Below, in pieces: positions 1 through 7,200 of a stretch of DNA of 64,000 bases. Position 1 is the stretch's first letter, and every line of letters starts with the position of its first letter. Source of the stretch: Streptomyces bacillaris. GTDB taxonomy: Bacteria; Actinomycetota; Actinomycetes; Streptomycetales; Streptomycetaceae. The stretch covers positions 5,952,001 through 6,016,000 of the forward strand of contig NZ_CP029378.1 in NCBI RefSeq assembly GCF_003268675.1. The letters are read 5' to 3'. Under the pieces are notes generated by a model. That model saw only the letters and a program-made list of their open reading frames with translations. It had not been told where the DNA came from and did not search any database. The position numbers and the translations under genes were made by a program.

Positions 1-1222
1 CCTCGCCCCCGACCTGCTCATGCGGGCCCCGGAGGCGGTGGCGATCCTGGGCGACCCGGAGGGGCTGACCCCCCGCACCCGGGAGCACCTGGAGCAGGAG
101 GTGCTGGCCGCGGTGGGGCGTGCGGACGGCGCGGAGTCGGCCGTCGCGGTGGTGCGCGGGGTGCGGCGGCGGGAGCTGTTCCGTACGACGGCCGCCGACA
201 TCATCGGCTCGTACGGTACGGAGGAGAGCCCGGCCGAGCAGGACCTCGGGGCCCTCGTCGACCGCGTCGGCTCCGCCGTCACCGACCTCAACGCCGCCAC
301 CATCGCGGGCGCGCTGCGGGCCGCCGTACGGGAGCGGTGGGGCGACACCCTGCCGACCCGGTTCGCCGTCATCGGCATGGGCCGCTTCGGTGGCCACGAG
401 CTGAGTTACGGCTCCGACGCCGACGTCCTCTTCGTGCACCGGCCGCGCGAGGGGGTGAGCGACGAGGAGGCGGGCAAGGCGGCCAACGCGGTCGTGGGGG
501 AGATGCGGCGGCTGCTGCAACTGCCCACCGCCGACCCGCCGTTGCTCATCGACGCCGACCTGCGCCCGGAGGGCAGGACCGGGCCGATGGTGCGGACGCT
601 GAAGTCGTACGAGGCCTACTACCGGCGCTGGTCGCTGGTCTGGGAGAGCCAGGCGCTCCTGCGGGCCGAACACATGGCGGGCAACGCCGAGTTGGGCGCC
701 GAGTTCATCGAGCTGGTGAACCCGTTGCGGTATCCGGCGGAGGGGCTCGGTGAGGACGCCGTACGGGAGATCCGCCGGCTCAAGGCGCGGATGGAGTCCG
801 AACGGATGCCGCGCGGCGCCGACCCCACCCTCCATGCGAAGCTGGGCCGGGGCGGGCTGAGCGACGTCGAGTGGACCGTCCAACTGCTGCAGATGCAGCA
901 CGGATGGGCCGAGCCGGGGCTCCGGACGACCCGCACACGCGAGGCGCTGGCCGCCGCGTGCGCGGCCGGGCTGATCCCGGGCGAGGACGCGGAGATGCTG
1001 GACGAGGCGTGGGTGCTGGCCACGCGCGTGCGGAACGCGGTGATGCTGGTACGGGGTCGGCCGGGGGACACGTTCCCGTCCGACCCGCGGGAGCTGGCGG
1101 CGGTCGGGCGGTACCTGGGATACGAGCCAGGGCACGTCGGGGACATGCTGGACGACTACCGGCGGATCACGCGGCGGGCGCGGGCGGTGGTGGAGGAGCG
1201 GTTCTACGGGGCGGTGTCCTGA
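1..1222 (+). CDS. glnE: Glutamine synthetase adenylyltransferase/deadenylylase, C-terminal part (5' end outside window)
   Basis: The reading frame is open from base 2, so the gene starts upstream of the window; about 406 C-terminal residues of a roughly 1000-residue protein are seen. GlnE adds AMP to, or removes it from, a tyrosine of dodecameric GlnA in response to nitrogen status. The visible part is the C-terminal adenylyltransferase half. The nucleotidyltransferase signature GMGRFGGHELSYGSDADVLF (bases about 374-433) holds the metal-binding DxD, followed by DADLRPEGRTGPMV and the helical GlnE C-terminal region with LGRGGLSDVEWTVQLLQMQH. Its substrate GlnA is encoded at 55,619-57,028. No convincing terminator follows; the next gene is convergent. 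The family assignment is very secure. Confidence 0.97.
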   Translation, partial: LAPDLLMRAPEAVAILGDPEGLTPRTREHLEQEVLAAVGRADGAESAVAVVRGVRRRELFRTTAADIIGSYGTEESPAEQDLGALVDRVGSAVTDLNAATIAGALRAAVRERWGDTLPTRFAVIGMGRFGGHELSYGSDADVLFVHRPREGVSDEEAGKAANAVVGEMRRLLQLPTADPPLLIDADLRPEGRTGPMVRTLKSYEAYYRRWSLVWESQALLRAEHMAGNAELGAEFIELVNPLRYPAEGLGEDAVREIRRLKARMESERMPRGADPTLHAKLGRGGLSDVEWTVQLLQMQHGWAEPGLRTTRTREALAAACAAGLIPGEDAEMLDEAWVLATRVRNAVMLVRGRPGDTFPSDPRELAAVGRYLGYEPGHVGDMLDDYRRITRRARAVVEERFYGAVS

Positions 1223-1328
1223 CGGGGCCTCAAGGCGGCGATTCGTTCGGTTTCTGCCCCGGCGGACATGGTCGCGTGGTGAGACCGTCGACCGTTCCCT
1301 CCGTGCCCGGGACACGCGCTGCGGCGGC

Positions 1329-1895
1329 TCAGCCGAACGAGTCGCCCTCATCGGCCTCCCACATGTAGAAGTAGCTGTCTTCCTCGTGCTTCCACTCAGG
1401 CCACAGATCACGTGTCCTCTCGACCCGAACACTGCGTGCGGGCAGTTCCTCGTCACGGAGGAACGCTCCGAGGCAGGCAGCGGCGTCGTTGCACAGATCG
1501 ATGACAGCGGCCCGCCGCTCCGTCCCCGTCCGTCTGTCATCGGGTGGGGAGAGCGGCATGTAGAACGTGTCTTCCCGGACACGCGTACGCAGCTTGGCGT
1601 CAGGGATGGAGTGGAGCAGGACCTGCACTTTCGCGATGCGATCGTGCAGCAGGCGCAAGCGCTGCCGCCACTCGTCTGCGTCCGGCGTCCTGGCCTTCCG
1701 GAAATCGCGGTGGATCTCCAGCAGTTCGACCAGCGACGCCTCCGCAGCCGCAACCGCGCGCGCCCGCTGCTCTGCGGCACGAGTCGTACGCTCCTGCGCC
1801 CTGTGGGTCCAGCGTCCTGACCAGACGGACAGGGCGCCGCCGGTGGCTGTGCCTACGATCCCGGCGATCGCGCCGATCCACACGGAGGTACTCAA
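1329..1895 (-). CDS. Small membrane-anchored protein of unknown function
   Basis: Encodes 188 residues from a TTG start (TTGAGTACC on the minus strand). Residues 5-25 (VWIGAIAGIVGTATGGALSVW) form one transmembrane helix. A long charged helical region follows (about 30-110, rich in R/E/A, probably coiled coil), then a C-terminal region ending in acidic residues with several aromatics (YFYMWEADEGDSFG). I do not recognise the family. The TTG start overlaps the TGA of a short upstream ORF (TTGA overlap), which suggests translational coupling. The gene is convergent with glnE and sits next to the left end of an insertion sequence. A function cannot be assigned; an N-in membrane anchor with a cytoplasmic coiled-coil domain is the plainest reading. 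Confidence 0.6.
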   Translation of the reverse strand: MSTSVWIGAIAGIVGTATGGALSVWSGRWTHRAQERTTRAAEQRARAVAAAEASLVELLEIHRDFRKARTPDADEWRQRLRLLHDRIAKVQVLLHSIPDAKLRTRVREDTFYMPLSPPDDRRTGTERRAAVIDLCNDAAACLGAFLRDEELPARSVRVERTRDLWPEWKHEEDSYFYMWEADEGDSFG

Positions 1896-2005
1896 CGGGG
1901 GTCCGGGCCGTTGCCGCCCAACAACACGGGCAGCAGTTTGCTCCCGTCCGGCAGGAGCGCTATCGGCCTCCCCGCGCGAGCCTCGCCGGACTTCCCGGAC
2001 TTCAC
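1892..2005 (-). CDS. Possible 37-residue ORF, or 3' remnant of a gene cut by the IS
   Basis: A GTG at 2005 is preceded on the minus strand by AGGGGGAA at suitable spacing and opens a 37-codon frame ending PDPR-stop. The stop overlaps the TTG start of the 188-residue membrane protein. The peptide is basic at its start (KSGKSGEARAGRP) and hydrophobic in the middle (IALLPDGSKLLPVLLGG). The frame continues upstream to the IS end at 2025 without a stop, so this could equally be the last codons of a larger gene truncated by insertion. Coupling to the downstream gene favours real translation, but there is no family evidence. Confidence 0.35.
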   Translation of the reverse strand: MKSGKSGEARAGRPIALLPDGSKLLPVLLGGNGPDPR

Positions 2006-2024
2006 TGTCTTCCCCCTATCGGGG

Positions 2025-2045
2025 GCCGTATCTCAACCGATCATG
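2025..2045. repeat. Left terminal inverted repeat of the IS5-type element
   Basis: Begins GCCGTATCTCAACCGA and continues TCATG. It matches the complement of 3324-3344 with one mismatch (T against A at position 17). Confidence 0.75.
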
Positions 2046-2289
2046 GAACGTGCAAGTCGATCAGAGTTCCTGGTCGGGTGAGCTTCCAACCGTGCGCGCA
2101 TGAAGGCAGGGCCTCCTGGTGGCTCGGGGGTGCGATCCCGTCCGAGCGGTTCCGGAGGCCCTGTTGTCGTTGTTGTACGCGCCCGAGCCCCTTCACTTCA
2201 ACTCGCCCGCTGTGTCGCGCGATTGCCTCGCGCACGTGTATGGCAACGCGGCGGATCATCCTGACCGGGTACGCCGGTATCCCTCCGAC

Positions 2290-3084
2290 ATGACGGACGA
2301 GGAGTGGGCGGCCGTCCGGCCTTTGCTGCCGGTGCCGGCCTGGCTGAAGGGCCGGGGCGGGCAGCCCGAGGGCTACTGCCACCGTCGGCTGCTGGACGCG
2401 ATCCGCTGCCTGGTCGCGGGCGGGATCTCCTGGCGGGCGATGCCCGCGGACTTTCCCGGCTGGGGCCGGGTCTAGGCCTTCTTCCGCCGCTGGCGCGAGC
2501 ACGGGCTGATCACCGAGTTCCACGACCGGCTGCGCGGGAGGGTCCGTGAACGCGAGGGCCGTGAGGCCGAGCCCAGGGCAGGAATCATCGACGCGCAGTC
2601 TGTGAAGGCCGCGGCCTCGGTTCCGGCCGCCTCACGCGGCTACGACGGCGGGAAGAAGGTGGGCGGCCGCAAACGGCACATCGTGACCGACTGCCTCGGC
2701 CTGCTGCTGGTCGTCGCGGTCACCGCCGCGAACATCGGCGACCGCGACGCCGCGACGGCCCTGCGGACCCGGTTGCGCCGTCTGCACCGCGACATGGTCC
2801 TCGTCTGGGCCGACGGCGGCTACACCGGCGGCCTCGTCGACTGGGCGCGGGAGAAACTCGCCCTGATCTTGGAGATCGTCAAGCGCACCGACGACATGAC
2901 GGGGTTCGTGGTGCTCCCCAGGCGGTGGGTGGCAGAGCGCACGTTCGCGTGGCTGATGCACTCGCGCCGGCCGGCCCGGCACTACGAGACCCTGCCCGCC
3001 ACCAGCGAGGCGATGATCCGTTGGTCGATGGTCACGCGGATGAGCCGGCGTCCGGCACGGCCATGGGCCGCCGACCGGCACTGA
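2290..3084 (+). pseudogene. IS5-family transposase, inactivated by an in-frame stop
   Basis: Starts MTDEEWAAVRPLLPVPAW, the usual N terminus of this very common Streptomyces IS5-family transposase; the frame is also open upstream to about 2119. A TAG at 2473-2475 interrupts GWGRV-stop-AFFRRWREHGL where homologues carry tyrosine, consistent with a single TAC to TAG change. Translation resumes in the same frame. The DDE residues are all visible: D in GIIDAQSVK, D in VWADGGYTGG, and E in ERTFAWLMHSRR. The last part is further diverged (HSRRPARHYETLP, extended tail AADRH). The enzyme would cut and join the element ends at 2025 and 3344, but this copy cannot make full-length protein without readthrough. 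Confidence 0.85.
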
Positions 3085-3283
3085 ACGCCCCCCACGCCTC
3101 CAGGAGGAGCCACCCGCGCTCGGGCAGACGCCGGGCCTTCGAGCGCACCCCCTCGACCTTCGCCGACGATGTCTCCAAGCCCAGCCGAGCCGTCATCTCC
3201 CTGGCCTTCAGCGGCTGCTGGCCCGCGGGCTGCCGCCCGTCGAGCACGCCCAGACGAAACAAGACGCCGCATGCCTCCCTCAC
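3081..3283 (-). pseudogene. Accessory gene of the IS5-type element, internally deleted copy
   Basis: The minus strand encodes PLKAREMTARLGLETSSAKV and VEGVRSKARRLPERGWLLLE, the winged-helix-like C-terminal domain of the protein preserved almost whole at 10,020-10,521. Here about 335 bp covering the coiled-coil N-terminal part is missing; the join lies near 3250, between GAGCACGCCC and GAAACAAGACGCC. A fortuitous frame (MREACGVLFRLGVLDG) runs across the join, so a short fused peptide could be made, but the domain order is broken. Comparison with the second copy is what identifies this as a gene remnant rather than spacer. Confidence 0.6.
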
Positions 3284-3323
3284 GCTGAGCTAGACCATGC
3301 CTGACCAGCGGAAATCAAGCGAT

Positions 3324-3344
3324 CATGTTCGGTTGAGATACGGC
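3324..3344. repeat. Right terminal inverted repeat of the IS5-type element
   Basis: Reads CATG then TTCGGTTGAGATACGGC. It is the complement of the left end at 2025-2045 with one mismatch. The same end is present at 10,596-10,616 in copy 2 (CACG in place of CATG). Confidence 0.75.
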
Positions 3345-3399
3345 TTCCTACCCCGCTCCACGCACAGTGCTCCCACCAGTCCTGACCACCCGGCTGTCC

Positions 3400-3738
3400 A
3401 GCCCCCCACCGCACCGACACCAAGACCGGCAAACAGAGCCGCGAGACCGTCTACGTCATCACCGACCTGACCAGTCGGCAAGCATCCCCCGAACGGATCG
3501 CAACGATCTTGAGGGCACACTGGGTGATCGAAAACAGGCTCCACTTCGTCCGGGACACCGCCTTCCGCGAGGACGCCTCCAAGATCCGCACCGGGCGCAG
3601 CCGGAGAACATGGCCACCCTCCGCAGCTTCGCCATCAACCAACTCCGCGACGCCGGCCACACCAACATCGCCGTCGGACTCCGCACCACAGCCCTCCGCC
3701 CCTACGAGCGGCCCTTGGCCCTCCTCGGCCTCAACTGA
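3400..3738 (+). pseudogene. ISAs1-type transposase, 3' fragment with frameshift
   Basis: From about 3419 one frame reads TKTGKQSRETVYVITDLTSR and HWVIENRLHFVRDTAFREDA, the conserved C-terminal third of ISAs1-family transposases, with the family's WxIEN..H..RD signature. Near 3595 the frame changes by one base, and the other frame continues NMATLRSFAINQLRDAGHTN to a stop at 3738, the normal C-terminal end. The N-terminal two thirds, including the first catalytic aspartates, are absent. It lies directly right of the IS5-type element and left of the RHS toxin island. The fragment is non-functional; family assignment is good. Confidence 0.75.
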
Positions 3739-3856
3739 TCTGTGCCGACACGCGATCAGAGGACTCTGCAATCGTCCTGCTGCCCGGGGGCCACGCTCGT
3801 TGCGCTTGGTGTACGTCACCTGATCGGGGTCCAGCTCGAAGAAGCTCAGTGGAATG

Positions 3857-3893
3857 CCGAGAGGCCGGGCTCTGGGAGAGCCCGGCCTCTCGG
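3857..3893. terminator. Strong hairpin downstream of the RHS/immunity genes
   Basis: A 16-bp perfect stem (CCGAGAGGCCGGGCTC and its complement) with a 5-nt loop lies just past the stop of the 101-residue gene on the minus strand. There is no strong T-run, as is usual in Streptomyces. It likely ends the RHS-immunity transcript. Confidence 0.8.
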
Positions 3894-3908
3894 GTGGTGA
3901 CGTGGCGC

Positions 3909-4214
3909 CTACCAGTAGGTGCGCGTGATCTTGCCAGGCAGTCGTCCCTGCCGTTTCCCTTCTTGGAATATCACCGATGCCGCGATCAGGAAAGCGCGGC
4001 GGAGTTCCGGGTCCGGATCGGGGTTTTCCACATTCCCGACGTTTTTATCGAGGAGCATGTTGCCGATGATTACTCCCTCCGGTGTGCAGGGGTGGGCGAC
4101 TGATTCCTCCGGGTCGATCAGGATGTTTCCGGTGACCCCTTCTGCGGTTTCCCAGGCATAGACAGATCCCGCTTCGAGAGAAGCGATCTTCCTGCACGTC
4201 AGTGATGCTGTCAC
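3909..4214 (-). CDS. Putative immunity protein for the adjacent RHS toxin
   Basis: Encodes 101 residues from a GTG start 37 bp after the RHS stop, on the same strand. It has no signal peptide or membrane segment, as expected for a cytoplasmic antidote. It is acidic in the middle (NILIDPEESVAHP, NVENPDPDPELRR) and ends in a basic tail (GKITRTYW-stop). I do not recognise the family. The assignment as immunity protein rests on position: polymorphic RHS toxins are regularly followed by a small cognate immunity gene. Codon use is clearly less G/C-biased at third positions (GAT, AAA, GAA, TCT, GTA, ATA) than neighbours, in line with horizontal exchange of toxin-tip/immunity cassettes. The frame is open upstream without another usual start; a strong hairpin follows. 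Confidence 0.6.
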   Translation of the reverse strand: MTASLTCRKIASLEAGSVYAWETAEGVTGNILIDPEESVAHPCTPEGVIIGNMLLDKNVGNVENPDPDPELRRAFLIAASVIFQEGKRQGRLPGKITRTYW

Positions 4215-4251
4215 GGGGATTTCTACCTGTTCGCTCGGGTCAGGGATTTGA

Positions 4252-7200
4252 TCACCTGAATCCTATACCGTCCGCCGCGGGCGCATGTTCGTTCCAGGTG
4301 CGGCCAGCGTCCAGGGTCGCTTGGTGGGCGCGGCGATAGTTCTGGTCGCCGTGCTGACGCATCCAGTTCGACTCGTACAGTTCATGCGCGAGCAGATCGA
4401 AATCGCTGGGGTGCGGATTTCCGTTCTGGAGGCGTTCCCAGGCCTTGGCGATACGCGGATTGGCGTCGAATCGCAGCATTCCCGCGTCGAGCTGATGCAA
4501 TTCGACGAACAGGTGGTTGTAAATCTGATTGATGTCGGCCGCGGAATAGCCGCGCGACGCTGCGGTCTGCGCCACCCGGTCGAGCTGGGCGTTGGTGCGG
4601 ATCGCGTCATAGGCGTGGTCCGCCCATTCCAGCTCGAAGTCCATCTCGCTGCGCGGCCGCCGGAAGGACGAACCGCCGGACTGCAGCTCCCGCTCCGTGG
4701 CAACCGCGGTCCGCCGCCACCCGGTCAGCCCGCCGACCCCGGTGAGGACCAGTTGCTGGGCGAGTTCGTCGGTGGTCTCCGCGTACAGGTCGGCGAGCGC
4801 GTCGCAGCCCTGCTGCCGGAGCATGTACTCGGCGCGGTAGAGCCGGTAGGCGGGTCGGACGGGAAGGTACTTGTCGATGAACGCGTCCGCGCCGCCGTTC
4901 TCGCCGGTGAACGCGTCCTCCAAGTCCCCGAGGAACACGAACGGCGACTTGGCGACGTCGACGAAGGCGTCACCGAAGATGCCGAGCGCCTCGCCGAGAC
5001 TGTCGACCCGGTCGTTGTTCGGGTCGTCAGGGGTCAGACCGCTGGGGTCGGTGAGCATGCTGGGCACGTTGTCGGCGTAGGCGTACGCGGACACGTACGG
5101 CGTCGACAGATCCCGGGCGGCCGGATCGGACCGCGTGAAGCGGCCGGTGGCGGTGTCGTACTGGCGGGCGTGCAGGTCGAGATTGCCGGTGCTGGTCTCG
5201 TACCGGGCGCCGGTGTACGACGGGGTGCTCGCGGGCGCGCCGCTGGTGGTGGTGTTCAGGACGCGGGTGCCGAACGAGTCGTAGGCCCAGCGCTGGTAGA
5301 GGGTCCCGGTGCTGCCGGCGACGTCGACCGGGGAGCCCTGGATGTCGTGGTGGTAGAAGAAGAGCGCCCCGGCGCCGGTTTTGGTGGCGGTGGGCTGACC
5401 GAGCGGGTCGTAGCGATAGGACTGCTTGACCGCCCAGGCACTGTCGTACTCGGTGGCCAGGATCGGCAGCGGTGCGTTGGGGTCCCACTGGGTACGGTGG
5501 GTGACCGTGCCGTCCTTGAGGGTGGCGACCTGGTTGCCACTCGCGTCGTGGTCGTAGGTGTAGGCGGCGCCCCCGACGGTGGCGGCGGAGATCTGTCCGG
5601 CCAGGTCGTAGGTGTAGGTATCGGCGCCGGCCTTGGTCCGGTTGCCCTCGGCGTCGTGGTCGTAGGCGGTGGTCGTGGTGCCGGTGGTGGTCGAGGTGAG
5701 CTGGTCGGCCGCGTCGTAGGCGTAGCTGGTCGAGACGGTGCCCAGGGTGGAGGTCAGCCGGTTGCCGACCTTGTCGTAGGTGTAGGACGTGGTGCGGCCG
5801 GCGGCGCAGCCGGTGACCCAGGGCTGCGGCGCGCAGCCGGAGGTGAGCCGGCCGGCCGCGTCGTAGGTGAGGTCGTAACCGCCGGTGCCGACGCCGGCCC
5901 GGGTGACGTCGACACGCGAGGGCAGGCCCGCCGCGGACAGCGTCATCGCCGTCTTGGTGACCGTGGCGCCCGCCTTGGTGGCGGTCACCGCGGTGACCCG
6001 GCCCGCCCGGTCGTACGTGCGGTCCTCGGTCTCGGTGTTGGGCAGGGCCGATGTGACCAGGTTGCCCGTCGGGTCCCAGGTGTACCTGGTGGCCTTGCCG
6101 TCGGCCGCCATCGTCGCGGTGCGGCCGTCGGCGTCGTACGTGTACGTGATCGTGTTGCCGTCGGAGTACTTGCGGGTGAGCATCTGCCCGGCGGCGTCAT
6201 AGGTGTAGGCGAAGCCGCGCGTCTTGGTCAGATTGCCGACCGAGTCGTAGACGAAGTCCTCGGTGATCTTGGAGTTCGCGCGGGCGGTCAGCTGCCCGGC
6301 GTCGTCGTAGCCGAAGGTCGCGTCAGGGGTGGCGTCGGAGTAGTCGATCTTGGTGAGCAGACCGCGCGGGTCGTAGGTGTACCCGGTGGTGCCGCGGGGC
6401 GTGGTTTTCCCGGTGACGTTGCCCTCCGCGTCATACGCGTAGGTCGTCTTCCGTTCCAGCGGGTCGGTGACCGAGGTGAGGCGGTGTGTCGCGTCGTAGC
6501 CGTACGCGGTGACGTGGCCGTTGGCGTCGGTGCGTTCGGTGAGGTTGCCGAGCTTGTCGTAACCGTAGGCGGTGACCGCGCCGTCGGGGGCGGTGACCTT
6601 GGTCAGCTGGTCCAGGTCGTCGTAGCCGTATGAGGTGATGCGCCCGTCGGCGTCCTTACGCTCGACGAGCTTACCGAGAGCGTCGTAGGCGGTGGTGGTC
6701 ACACCGCCGAGCGGGTTGGTGACCTTGGTGGGGTTGCCCGCCGGGTCGTAGCCGTACGTCGTCGTGTACTGGGCGGGGTCGGCGCCGGTGGCGTTGCCGC
6801 GCGGATCGACCGCGGTGGCCTGGCGGCCGTCGCTGTCGTAGGTCCAGCTCGACTTGTGGCCGAGCGGGGAGGTGCGGCTGAGCAGGTTGCCGTCGGCGTC
6901 GTAGGCGTAGGTCGTGGTCTTGCCCAGCTGGTCGGTGCTGCTACTGAGACGGTTGTTCTTGTCGTGGACCGCGGTGGTCGTCTTGCCTGCGGCGTCGGTG
7001 GTCTTGGTGACGTTGTCGTTGGCGTCGTAGGTGTAGCCGGTGGTGTGGCCCAGCGGGTCGGTGACCACGAGCGGCCGGTTGATCGCGTCGTAGGTCGTCT
7101 TCGTGATCGCGCCGGTGGGACCGGTGGTCTCGGTAAGGTTGCCGACCGCGTCATACACATAGGACGTGGTGTAGGCGGCAGGGTCGGTGCCGGAGACGTT

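Larger units (their letters stand above)
2025..3344 (+). mobile_element. IS5-type insertion sequence carrying an accessory gene, degraded copy 1
   Basis: The element is bounded by 21-bp terminal inverted repeats that match at 20 of 21 positions. The left repeat begins GCCGTATCTCAACCGA at 2025 and the right is its complement ending at 3344. It contains a DDE transposase on the plus strand and, converging on it from the right end, the remains of an accessory gene. Two lesions are visible: a nonsense codon in the transposase, and an internal deletion of about 335 bp in the accessory gene at about 3250 relative to copy 2 (9978-10,616). An intact element would be about 1.65 kb. No clear target-site duplication was seen. 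Confidence 0.75.
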
